Assembly: GCA_028719885.1 (NCBI GenBank)
Contig: JAQYLT010000033.1
Coordinates: forward strand, 47,359 to 111,358
Direction of reading: 5' to 3'
DNA from: Bacillota bacterium
GTDB lineage: Bacteria > Bacillota > Clostridia > Oscillospirales > Oscillospiraceae
Length of the DNA: 64,000 nucleotides
Below are positions 52,185-60,123 of this stretch, piece by piece. Each line of letters begins with the position of its first letter. Positions within the stretch are counted from its first letter, which is position 1. A model generated the notes under the pieces. It saw only the letters and a list, made by a program, of their open reading frames with translations. It ran no database searches and had not been told where the DNA came from. The position numbers and the translations under genes are program-made.

Positions 52185-53789
52185 TCAATCCCTCCACTTT
52201 TCCATGAGGCTGCGAATCTGGGAGGCAAACTTGGCGTTTTCTTTGTTGGTTCTGCCCTTGCGGGTCTTCACCAGGGCCAACAGCTCTTCCGCTGCCGCCA
52301 GCAGGTCGGCGTAGACAGCCCGGGCCCGGGCGGTTCCCTGGGAAATCTGCTCCCGACTGATGGGCTTGGATTCGGTGTATACGGTCATCCGGTCGGTGAG
52401 CAGGTCGTATTCGGTGCCGCTGTAGGGCGCTTCCGCGTGGTAGCCCATCTGGGTGAGCAGCTGCTGGAAGGCCTTGCAGGCGTCATCGTCTCCGTGGTTT
52501 ACATAAACCGTCTTTGGCTTCTCCTTGAAGCCCTGGAGCCAGCCGATGAGGCCGTCCCGGTCGGCGTGGCCGGAGGTTCCGTGCAGCGAGGCGATCTCCG
52601 CGTGGACGGCAATATCCTCTCCAAAGAGCCGTACGGTTTTTGCCCCGTCCTGCAGCCGCCGACCCAGGGAGTTCTCTGCCTGATAGCCAACGAAGAGAAT
52701 CATGCACTCCTGACGCCAGAGGTTATGCTTCAGATGATGGCGAATCCGGCCTGCCTCGCACATGCCGCTGGCGGAGAGAATGACCTTGGGCCGGTGATTT
52801 TCGTTGATGAGCTTGGAATCCTCCGGCGTCACCGAAAGGCAGAGCCCGTCGAACCAAAGGGGATTGATGCCCTGCCGGACCAGCTCCGTGGTCTGCTGGT
52901 CCAGGCAGCTTAAGTCGCATTGGAGGAAAATGCCCGTGGCCTCCACCGCCAGGGGGGAATCCACATACACCGGGAAGCCCTCGTGGCCATGGACGAGGCC
53001 CTTTTGCTTGATTTCCCGGATGGCGTAGAGCATCTCCTGGGTTCTGCCCACGGCAAAGGAGGGGATGATCACGCTGCCGCCCCGGTCAAAGGTGCGCTGG
53101 AGGCAGGCGGCCAGCTCCGTCACCACATCCCCCGGGGCCTCGTGGAGCCGGTTCCCGTAGGTGGATTCGATGACCAGATAGTCCGTTTCCTCCACCTTCT
53201 GCGGGTCGTTGATGATGGGCTGGTTCAGGTTGCCCACGTCTCCGGAGAAGACGATTTTTCTTGTCTGCTCTCCCTCCGTCAGCCACAATTCGATGCAGGC
53301 GGAGCCGAGAAGATGCCCGATGTCCGTAAAGCGCACCACGATGCCCTCGGCCACCCGCAGGGGCTCTCCATAGCCGCAGGGCCGAAACAGAGAAATGGCG
53401 CCCAGGGCATCCTCCAGATCGTACACAGGCTCCACCGCCGGTTCCCCGGCCCGTTCTGCCTTTCGGCTACGCCATTCCGATTCGGACATCTGGATGTGGG
53501 CGGAGTCTTTGAGCATGATGTCACACAGGTTGGCGGTCTCCCGGGTGGCGTAGATCGGTCCATGGAAGCCGTCCTTATAGAGCTTGGGCAGCATACCGGA
53601 GTGGTCGATGTGGGCATGGGTCAGAAATACCGCCTCGATATTGCCGGGCGCAACCGGAAGCGGAACGTTTTCAAAGACGTCCACCCCCTGCTCCATGCCG
53701 CAGTCCACCAGATACTGCCTGCCGCCAACCTCCAGCAGGGTGCAGCTTCCGGTTACCTCGTGGGTCGCGCCGATAAATTGAATTTTCAT
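52185..53789 (-). CDS. MBL-fold/beta-CASP protein (RNA-processing exonuclease type)
   Basis: A 534-residue hydrolase of the CPSF/Ysh1-like group. The metallo-beta-lactamase domain has THAHIDHSGMLP (HxHxDH) and DIGHLLGSACIEL; FSGDVGNLNQP supplies the Asp ligand; the beta-CASP part has IESTYGNRLH, IPSFAVGRTQEMLY, ILSASGMCEAGR and HGTSGHADRDGL. Such proteins cleave RNA in bacteria and archaea. A C-terminal charged tail follows. ATG 53789 has AGGAGG; an in-frame extension runs into array F and is rejected. Confidence 0.9.
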   Translation of the reverse strand: MKIQFIGATHEVTGSCTLLEVGGRQYLVDCGMEQGVDVFENVPLPVAPGNIEAVFLTHAHIDHSGMLPKLYKDGFHGPIYATRETANLCDIMLKDSAHIQMSESEWRSRKAERAGEPAVEPVYDLEDALGAISLFRPCGYGEPLRVAEGIVVRFTDIGHLLGSACIELWLTEGEQTRKIVFSGDVGNLNQPIINDPQKVEETDYLVIESTYGNRLHEAPGDVVTELAACLQRTFDRGGSVIIPSFAVGRTQEMLYAIREIKQKGLVHGHEGFPVYVDSPLAVEATGIFLQCDLSCLDQQTTELVRQGINPLWFDGLCLSVTPEDSKLINENHRPKVILSASGMCEAGRIRHHLKHNLWRQECMILFVGYQAENSLGRRLQDGAKTVRLFGEDIAVHAEIASLHGTSGHADRDGLIGWLQGFKEKPKTVYVNHGDDDACKAFQQLLTQMGYHAEAPYSGTEYDLLTDRMTVYTESKPISREQISQGTARARAVYADLLAAAEELLALVKTRKGRTNKENAKFASQIRSLMEKWRD

Positions 53790-53819
53790 GTGTTCGCCTC
53801 CTGTTTTGCTTGATGAATT

Positions 53820-54290
53820 GGGAAATTGACGTAATGACTCAAATCGCGTCCGTAGGGCGGGTGGCTTGCCCCCGCCGCTGGGTACGATTATTGAGTTCTT
53901 TCGTTGAATGGTACCATGGAACGACACGCACCAGCCAATCCCCCCGGCTCCGCAAGCTCCGCCGACCCCCTTTACACAAGGGGGTCATGGTGCACTGCAA
54001 GCCGAAGCGTTGTACCGTTCAATGTACAACTGGGTCGCCAAACCTGGGCGGCGGGGGACAGCCAGGCGCCCTACGGTGTTATCCAGTATTGTATCGTTCA
54101 ACGGGAGTGCCCAAAAATCAGAACCCAGCGGCTTTACGATTCGGCGGACCCTGGTGGGTAATGAACCTTTCGGAATGCATGAATGCATTCCCTACGAAAA
54201 TTCCAACATTTTTCTATTCAACGAACCGGAGTAAAACCGTTATTGGGCGGAACGGATAAATCCGTTCCCTACGAAACACCTTGATAAATA
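53820..54290. repeat. REP-like array F (mixed GC-type and AT-type modules)
   Basis: One forward GC-type module starts GTAGGG at 53852 (core GGCGGGTGGCTTGCCCCCGC). Reverse modules end at 54074 (GC-type), 54195 (core GGAATGCATGAATGCATTCC) and 54272 (core GGAACGGATAAATCCGTTCC). Between them lies a different hairpin, GACCCCC...GGGGGTC, near 53975. The stretch 54052-54130 is a direct copy of part of array E. It separates the MBL gene from ispA. Confidence 0.85.
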
Positions 54291-54318
54291 CCAATCTCCC
54301 GCCGTGCAGACGATGTGG

Positions 54319-55194
54319 TTATGTTCTTCTGGCGGTGAGGCTTTGGGCCAGGGAGATGAGGTCGCCGGCATCCTGGAAGGCTTGCAGCTGCTCTATTGCG
54401 GCATTGGTATATTTCTGCACCAGTTCCTCGCATTTCTCCAGGCCATACAGGCGAACAAAGGTATTTTTGTCTGCATCGTGGCCCGTTGCCTTGCCCAGCT
54501 CTCCGGCGTCGCCGATCACATCCAGCATATCATCCCGAATCTGGAAGGCCAGCCCCAAGCAGCCGGCGAATCCGGCGGCGGCCTTGATCTGTGCCTCCCC
54601 TGCCCCTCCGGCAATGGCACCTAAGACGCAGGCGGCGTTGATCAGGGCGCCGGTCTTCCGGCTCTGGATATCCAGCACCTCCTGTTCAGAGCATTCCCGC
54701 TGCTGGCTGAGCATATCCAGCACCTGACCGCCCACCATGCCCAGGGAGCCCGCATTCTCCGAAAGGACGCCGATGGCAAGAGACATCTGCGCCGGATTGG
54801 GAAGCTTGGCGGTGGAGGCCAGAGCAAAGGCATCCGTCAGCAGGGCATCCCCCGCCAGGACGGCCATGGCCTCGCCGAAGACCTTGTGGTTGGTGAGACG
54901 GCCCCGGCGGTAGTCGTCGTTATCCATGCAGGGCAGATCGTCGTGAATCAGACTGTAGGTGTGGATCATTTCAATGGCACCGGCAAAGGGAGCGGCATTT
55001 TTCCAGTCCCCTCCGGCAAGCCGACAGAACTCAAAGGCAAAAATGGGCCGCAGACGCTTTCCCCCGGCGAGAAGACTATAGCGGATCGCCTCAAAGAGCC
55101 GTTTCTGGGGCTGGGAATCGAAGCGGCTGTAGTATTCTTCCAGGTATTGCTGGATGTATTCCCGGTACTCCCGGAAGCGCTCTTCACTGCTCAT
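54319..55194 (-). CDS. ispA: Polyprenyl synthetase, farnesyl diphosphate synthase
   Basis: A 291-residue isoprenoid chain synthase. GGKRLRP is the IPP-binding motif, HDDLPCMDNDDYRRG the first Asp-rich motif, and FQIRDDMLDVIGD the second. An aromatic pair before the first motif is replaced by Thr-Tyr (HTYSLIHDD), typical of FPP/GGPP synthases. ATG 55194 overlaps the xseB stop by 11 bp. In related genomes dxs usually follows; here array F follows. Confidence 0.93.
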   Translation of the reverse strand: MSSEERFREYREYIQQYLEEYYSRFDSQPQKRLFEAIRYSLLAGGKRLRPIFAFEFCRLAGGDWKNAAPFAGAIEMIHTYSLIHDDLPCMDNDDYRRGRLTNHKVFGEAMAVLAGDALLTDAFALASTAKLPNPAQMSLAIGVLSENAGSLGMVGGQVLDMLSQQRECSEQEVLDIQSRKTGALINAACVLGAIAGGAGEAQIKAAAGFAGCLGLAFQIRDDMLDVIGDAGELGKATGHDADKNTFVRLYGLEKCEELVQKYTNAAIEQLQAFQDAGDLISLAQSLTARRT

Positions 55195-55417
55195 CGGTAA
55201 ACGCCTCCTCCACAGGGCTGCCATCGGGGGCGGTCATGATCTTCTTCACCTGGAGCTCCGCCTCGTCCAGAAGCTTTCCGCAGCGGCGAATCAGCTCGGT
55301 GCCCTCCTGAAACAGCTTCAAAGATTCCTCCAGCTCCACATCTCCCTTTTCCATGGCCCGGACAATCTGCTCTAAGCGGAGCATGGAGGCTTCAAAGGTC
55401 TCGTTGTTGGAATTCAT
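55184..55417 (-). CDS. xseB: Exodeoxyribonuclease VII small subunit
   Basis: A 77-residue helical subunit. FEASMLRLEQIVRAMEKGDV and LEESLKLFQEGTELIRRC are diagnostic. It binds XseA to form the single-strand exonuclease. ATG 55417 is used because GGAGG lies 7 bases before it; the TTG two codons upstream is too close. Overlaps ispA; starts 2 bp after xseA. Confidence 0.95.
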   Translation of the reverse strand: MNSNNETFEASMLRLEQIVRAMEKGDVELEESLKLFQEGTELIRRCGKLLDEAELQVKKIMTAPDGSPVEEAFTDEQ

Positions 55418-55419
55418 GT

Positions 55420-56622
55420 TCAATCCTCCTTGATACTGGACACAACGGCATGGATGCTGCCGTCGGTGAGTGTGACCCGGACTTCCCTGCCGGGCTCTGT
55501 CTGAGACACGGAGCGCAGAATGCTTCCGTCATCGTTATGCACAATGGAATAGCCTCTTGTGAGCACCTTGAGGGGGCTCATGGCATCCAGCTTGGCGGTG
55601 CAGCCCACAAAGCGCTGCCTCCGGCGCTGAAGCTGCTGGCTCTGGGCGGCAATCAGCCGGGTTTTCAAATGCTCCAAATTCGTCTCCCGCTGCCTAAGAT
55701 ACCCGGTGGGGCTGGCCAGCGCCGGAGAACGGGAGATGGTATTGAGCCGCTGCCGGGAACTCCGCAGCTGCCGGGCCAAATAGGACGCCATGGCGGAGGC
55801 GGCGGAATCCATGCTCTGCAGCAGCGCCGCCTGGTCCGGCACCGCCAATTCCGCGGCGTTGGAGGGGGTTGCGGCCCGCAGGTCGGCTACATAGTCCGCA
55901 ATGGTCACATCAGGCTCATGACCCACGGCGGAGATGATGGGAATCTGGGATTCGTAGATGGCGTAGGCCACCCCCTCGTCGTTAAAGGCCCACAAATCCT
56001 CGATGGAGCCGCCGCCCCGGCCCACAATCAGCAGGTCGGCCAATTTGTAATGATTGGCATAGCGGATGGCGGCGGCAATCTCCCCTGGCGCCTCCGCCCC
56101 CTGCACCCGCACCGGCAGAAGACGAACCTGGGTCAGGGGGTATCGTTTATTCAGAATCCGGAGCATATCGTGGATGGCGGCACCGGCGGAGCTGGTGATG
56201 ATGCCGATGGTCCCCGGGAACGGCGGCAGCGGCTTCTTATGCTCCGGTGCAAAGAGCCCCTGGGCGGCCAGCTTCTTTTTCAGCTGCTCAAAGGCGGCGT
56301 AGAGGTCGCCCACCCCGTCCACGGTCATGGCGCTGCAATAGAGCTGGAAAGCGCCGTCTCTGGGGTAGACGGTAATCCGCCCCATGGCAATGACCTTCAT
56401 GCCGTTTTCCGGACGGAAGCGAAGCCGGGTGGCATTGGACTTGAACATGACGCATTTTAAAGCGGCATTTTCATCTTTCAGGGTGAAATAGTGGTGCCCG
56501 GAGGGGTAGAGCTTATAGTTGCTGATCTCGCCCCGGACGGCCACCTGGTTCAAAAGCCGGTCCTCGTCCATCCGGCTGCGAATGTATTCGTTGATTTGGG
56601 TAATGGATAAAACCTGCTGCAT
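55420..56622 (-). CDS. xseA: Exodeoxyribonuclease VII large subunit
   Basis: A 400-residue nuclease subunit. The N-terminal OB domain (VAVRGEISNYKLYPSGHHYF) is followed by the catalytic domain with GTIGIITSSAGAAIHDML, LLIVGRGGGSIEDLWAFNDE and ISAVGHEPDVTIADYVADLR; a coiled coil and MSPLKVLTRGYSIV complete it. ATG 56622 is one base after the preceding stop and has GGAGG upstream. Confidence 0.96.
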   Translation of the reverse strand: MQQVLSITQINEYIRSRMDEDRLLNQVAVRGEISNYKLYPSGHHYFTLKDENAALKCVMFKSNATRLRFRPENGMKVIAMGRITVYPRDGAFQLYCSAMTVDGVGDLYAAFEQLKKKLAAQGLFAPEHKKPLPPFPGTIGIITSSAGAAIHDMLRILNKRYPLTQVRLLPVRVQGAEAPGEIAAAIRYANHYKLADLLIVGRGGGSIEDLWAFNDEGVAYAIYESQIPIISAVGHEPDVTIADYVADLRAATPSNAAELAVPDQAALLQSMDSAASAMASYLARQLRSSRQRLNTISRSPALASPTGYLRQRETNLEHLKTRLIAAQSQQLQRRRQRFVGCTAKLDAMSPLKVLTRGYSIVHNDDGSILRSVSQTEPGREVRVTLTDGSIHAVVSSIKED

Positions 56623-56623
56623 A

Positions 56624-57547
56624 TCATCCCTCCGCAATCCGGTGGGCCAGGACGGCCACACCCATGGCGTTATCGGTAGAATACTGGGGCTGTGAGAAGA
56701 TGGGCGACAGGGGCTCCAACACCTGCCGCAGCATGGAATTGGAGGCCACACCCCCTGAGAACACCACGCTGAAACCGGGGTAGGCTTTCAGGGCCTGCTG
56801 GGTGGCCTGGTACACGGCGGCGGAAACGCAGCGCAGGGCATAGGCGGCGGTCTCCGGGGAAGAGCCATGCTTTTCGTGGAACTGCTGCACCTTATTCTGC
56901 ACCCCGGAAAGGGAGAAGCTGCTGTTTTCGCATTTCACCCGGAATACCTCCGTCCGCTCTGCCTGGCGGCTTAATTCATCCAGGTGCTTCCCCGAGGGGA
57001 ACGGCAATCCTAAGAGCTGGCCGGTACGGTCGATGAGCTGCCCGGCGGAAATGTCGGTGGTGCCGCCCAGCTTGGTGCAATTCACATTTTTGCCCTCCGG
57101 CTCCACCAGGAGCAGCTCTGTGGTGCCGCCGGAAAGATGCCAGGCCAAATGGGGCCTATCCATCAAATCCAGCCGACCCGCGCTCCACAGGGAGGCGGCC
57201 ACATGCCCCTGCTGGTGGGACACCTCAATCAAAGGAACCTGAAAGGCATCGGATAGGAGCTTGGCGTGGGAAAGCCCCACCAGAAAGCAGGGCATATAGC
57301 TCCCCTCCACGGCTCTGGGGCGGGTGCTCACGCCGATGGCACCGATGTTTTCTGCCCGGATATGGGAAAACAGCCTGCCAGAGAGCTCCGGCAGGCTTTT
57401 GATATGGGCAAATACGGCATCGGACTGGCGCAGCCCCAGCTCTCCCTGCTTCACGGGCAGCAGCTTGGAGCAGTTCACACCGTCGGTTCCGTCGAACAGG
57501 GCGATGGAGGTGGTGTAGTTGCTGGTATCGATACCGATGGTCTTCAT
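56624..57547 (-). CDS. Kae1/TsaD-like ASKHA protein (peptidase M22 paralogue)
   Basis: A 307-residue paralogue of TsaD. IGIDTSNYTTSIALFDG is the phosphate-1 motif, SHQQGHVAAS keeps the HxxxH metal ligands, HLSGGTTELL and FSGGVASNSMLR are nucleotide loops and STDNAMGVAVLA the C-terminal motif. True TsaD lies at 17805-18821, so this copy probably does something else. Clostridia often have it inside the nusB-xseA operon. It overlaps nusB by 4 bp and abuts xseA. Annotations as a sialoglycoprotease are historical. Confidence 0.85.
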   Translation of the reverse strand: MKTIGIDTSNYTTSIALFDGTDGVNCSKLLPVKQGELGLRQSDAVFAHIKSLPELSGRLFSHIRAENIGAIGVSTRPRAVEGSYMPCFLVGLSHAKLLSDAFQVPLIEVSHQQGHVAASLWSAGRLDLMDRPHLAWHLSGGTTELLLVEPEGKNVNCTKLGGTTDISAGQLIDRTGQLLGLPFPSGKHLDELSRQAERTEVFRVKCENSSFSLSGVQNKVQQFHEKHGSSPETAAYALRCVSAAVYQATQQALKAYPGFSVVFSGGVASNSMLRQVLEPLSPIFSQPQYSTDNAMGVAVLAHRIAEG

Positions 57548-58011
57548 GCTTTTTCCTCTGCTTTCCCCTGGGGGAGGCTGCGGGCAAAGGAGCCCAGAAT
57601 GCCATTGACAAAGGAGCCGGTATCGCTGCCGTCGTACTTTTTCGCAAGGCGGACGGCCTCGGAAATGGCCACGCCGGTGGGAACATCCTCCACATACAGG
57701 ATTTCAAAAATGGCAAGCTGCATCACGCACCGGGTCAGCCGGGAGATGCGGCTGATGTCCCAGCCGATAGAGAATTTACTGATCTGCTCGTTCAGCTCCT
57801 GGCTGCGGTTGGCCACGCCGGTCACCACGGTATCCAGGTAGCGAACCTGAGCGCCGCTGGGACGCTCCTGGTAGATTTCATTCTCCTGGGCCAGCTTTTC
57901 GTAGTATTCCTTATTCAGCCGGGCGGAGACGATCTGCTCCGGTTCCTCGCCGGTGAATTCCCGGCCATAAATCAAATGTACTGCCAGTTCTCTGGCGTTT
58001 GCTCTTGTCAT
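57544..58011 (-). CDS. nusB: Transcription antitermination factor NusB
   Basis: A 155-residue helical RNA-binding protein acting in rRNA antitermination with S10. ARELAVHLIYGREFTGEEPE begins the fold; IGWDISRISRLTRCVMQLAI and VAISEAVRLAKKYDGSDTGS with FVNGILG are the family motifs. ATG 58011 has AAGGAACG upstream. It overlaps the Kae1-like gene. Confidence 0.94.
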   Translation of the reverse strand: MTRANARELAVHLIYGREFTGEEPEQIVSARLNKEYYEKLAQENEIYQERPSGAQVRYLDTVVTGVANRSQELNEQISKFSIGWDISRISRLTRCVMQLAIFEILYVEDVPTGVAISEAVRLAKKYDGSDTGSFVNGILGSFARSLPQGKAEEKA

Positions 58012-58021
58012 AGGACGTTCC

Positions 58022-58387
58022 TTACTTGCGGACGATGCCGCAGACATTGACATTCACCGCGGTAACCTTGACGCCGGTCATGGATTCCACAGCGCTGATG
58101 ATGGCCGCCTGCACCGCCTGGGCGATATCCACCACGCTCTGACCATAGGAAATGGCCACGTTGCAGTCGATGGACAGGCTATTGTCCTGGGCGATGAGAA
58201 TCTTGATTCCCCTGCCCCAGTTTTTGCTGATGAGGTCGGCAATGTCGGCGCCGGGCTTGGTGACGATTCCGGCCACGCCCTCCACATCGGAAACGGCATG
58301 CTCCACGATGGTGGAGATCACATCCTCGGAAATCATCACGGAGCCGTTTTCCTGCTCCTGGTTGATATACTGCTTATATTCAGCCAT
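58022..58387 (-). CDS. Asp23/Gls24 family envelope stress response protein
   Basis: A 121-residue protein (MAEYKQYINQEQENGSVMIS start) with ISEDVISTIVEHAVSDVEGV and the CNVAISYGQSVVDIAQAVQA block of the Asp23/YqhY family. The family is membrane-peripheral and linked to envelope or lipid homeostasis. It is encoded upstream of nusB as in Bacillus. AGGAGG precedes ATG 58387. Confidence 0.92.
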   Translation of the reverse strand: MAEYKQYINQEQENGSVMISEDVISTIVEHAVSDVEGVAGIVTKPGADIADLISKNWGRGIKILIAQDNSLSIDCNVAISYGQSVVDIAQAVQAAIISAVESMTGVKVTAVNVNVCGIVRK

Positions 58388-58526
58388 AATTGGTTCCTCC
58401 TGTTTCGCCGCCATAAGGGAATGACGGCATACTTTTTACCTATTGTATCACAATTCCAGAAAAATACAACTGTTTTCTGTGATATCCGGGAAAAAGCCTG
58501 GGATGGAACCATGTTATTAAATAATC

Positions 58527-58551
58527 GAGGGAGACGGCGTTGGTCTCCCTC
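58527..58551 (-). terminator. Terminator-like hairpin after spoIIIAH
   Basis: GAGGGAGAC (58543-58551 on the minus strand) pairs perfectly with GTCTCCCTC (58527-58535), followed by GATTATTTAAT. T content is modest, so partial read-through into asp23-nusB is possible. Confidence 0.6.
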
Positions 58552-58578
58552 AGATGGAATGCTTCATATTGGGCCGGG

Positions 58579-59136
58579 CTACTGCACCTCCACCACCCGG
58601 ATGTCTTTCAGGCCGTAGTCGGACTGGGACATGACCACATCGGCAATCACGGCCACATCCTCGGACTGCAGCCCCCCATCCGGGGAGGAAACGGCCACGG
58701 AAATCCCCTCGGAGGTCATGTAGGCCACGCAGTCCTGATAGCCCTTGGCGATGATCAGGCTTTCAATCTGGGCTTCGCTCAGGGCGGTCTGCACAATGTC
58801 CTCCAAATCCATGGCGGATTCGGCTGCCTTGTCGGTTTCAGAATAGGTCATGGCCTCCTGGAGCATATTCACCGCGTTGTCCCTGGCCTGCTGGCGGGAG
58901 AGGCGGACGGCGGAGAAATAATCCGAGGCGGTGGTGCTCACATCCTCCCCTGCGGAAATGGCGGCCACATCCTCCGTCAGAATCAGGCCGTCCTCGCTCA
59001 TCACCTTTTCGTAGTCCAGGGTGTCGGACAGACTCGCCACATCATCCTGCTCTGTGTACAGCCAATTGACGTATATCCCGGCGCAGACGGTCACCAGAAC
59101 AGCGGCGGCAACCAGGTTTTTCTTCCACACTTTCAT
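58579..59136 (-). CDS. spoIIIAH: Stage III sporulation protein AH
   Basis: A 185-residue protein with an N-terminal membrane helix (about 7-25) and an extracytoplasmic domain related to the YscJ/FliF ring-building motif. RLSRQQARDNAVNMLQEAM and the C-terminal DVAVIADVVMSQSDYGLKDI are typical. In the mother cell it forms the ring that meets forespore SpoIIQ. Last gene of the operon. Shorter than the Bacillus protein by about 30 residues. Confidence 0.93.
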   Translation of the reverse strand: MKVWKKNLVAAAVLVTVCAGIYVNWLYTEQDDVASLSDTLDYEKVMSEDGLILTEDVAAISAGEDVSTTASDYFSAVRLSRQQARDNAVNMLQEAMTYSETDKAAESAMDLEDIVQTALSEAQIESLIIAKGYQDCVAYMTSEGISVAVSSPDGGLQSEDVAVIADVVMSQSDYGLKDIRVVEVQ

Positions 59137-59152
59137 AAAACAGATCCTCCAA

Positions 59153-59662
59153 TCATTTCATTTTCAAGATGGTTATCTTATGGGTGCCCAAGCCGGTGGC
59201 GTTGGCGACGGCCTGGGTGATGGCCAGCCGCACGGCGCTGCTGTCCGCCCCCTGGCACAGCACCACCGCTCCTAAGTAGGTGGGCGGATTCACCTGGCAG
59301 ACGAGCCCGGTCTCATTGCGGCCGCTGTCCGAGACGATGACGGTGTCCTGGCGGTCGGTTTCCGAGCGGTCAGCCGTGGTTCGGTCCGAATCCGTTTGAT
59401 ACAGGGTTTCCTCCCCCGTGGCCAGAGTGAGCAGCACCTCTACCCTACCCGCGCCCTCCATCCGGCTGAGGAAGCTGGAGAGCTGCTCCTGGAGCGTCTG
59501 GGTCTGCTGGATTTGCTCCGGGGCTGCCGTGGGGGTGGACTGCTCCTGGGCAGAGGATTTTCCGCCGCTGGGCAGGAGCATCAGCCCAATTCCCACCAGC
59601 AGAATCAGGAGAACATGCTTGTATTTTGCCAGGAACTGTGGGAAGAAGGGTGTCTCAGCCAT
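59153..59662 (-). CDS. spoIIIAG: Stage III sporulation protein AG
   Basis: A 169-residue protein with an N-terminal helix (VLLILLVGIGLMLLP) and an extracytoplasmic ring-building domain (LSSFLSRMEGAGRVEVLLTL; late motif AVRLAITQAVANATGLGTHK). It forms the large ring of the SpoIIIA channel. AAGGAGCG precedes its ATG, which lies 58 bp inside spoIIIAF. Confidence 0.93.
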   Translation of the reverse strand: MAETPFFPQFLAKYKHVLLILLVGIGLMLLPSGGKSSAQEQSTPTAAPEQIQQTQTLQEQLSSFLSRMEGAGRVEVLLTLATGEETLYQTDSDRTTADRSETDRQDTVIVSDSGRNETGLVCQVNPPTYLGAVVLCQGADSSAVRLAITQAVANATGLGTHKITILKMK

Positions 59663-60123
59663 GTTTGACGCTCCTTTGGTATACCAAATTCATCCGCGAG
59701 CAGCTGGCTCAATTGGGTTTCGCTGTCTGCATCAAAGGTCCCCCGCAGGGTGACAGCGACGGGAGCAGGCGGATTTCCCCCGTCCAATTCCACCTGCACC
59801 TCCACTTCTGCTCCGATGGCTCTGGCTTCTTTCAAGATATATGCTTCGCACTCGCTCTGTATGATTCCGGCGAGGGATTGGATGTGTATTTTTTCCCCCG
59901 CATCAGCGGCCCGCTCCGCCTGCTCCAGAAAGTCGCTTTTGAACTGGGATAGCTCCGGAATTTTCAGGGATACCAAGGGCTTCAGCAGAATGGTGGCGAA
60001 GAAAATGCTGCACACCAGGCGGATTTGCTTCTGGAAGCGCCCCTTTGCCGATAAGTCCAGGAGAACGCTCACCACCAGCGCTCCGCAAATCACGGAGAGG
60101 GCATACTGCCTGATGGCTTCCAA
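59605..60123 (-). CDS. spoIIIAF: Stage III sporulation protein AF
   Basis: A 172-residue protein with two N-terminal helices (ALSVICGALVVSVLLDL, IFFATILLKPLVSL) and a soluble domain ending VTLRGTFDADSETQLSQLLA. The frame continues 58 bp into spoIIIAG, so the last residues (QTWLRHPSSHSSWQNTSMFS) may be a drift product. The start is directly after the spoIIIAE stop. Confidence 0.88.
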   Translation of the reverse strand: MEAIRQYALSVICGALVVSVLLDLSAKGRFQKQIRLVCSIFFATILLKPLVSLKIPELSQFKSDFLEQAERAADAGEKIHIQSLAGIIQSECEAYILKEARAIGAEVEVQVELDGGNPPAPVAVTLRGTFDADSETQLSQLLADEFGIPKERQTWLRHPSSHSSWQNTSMFS

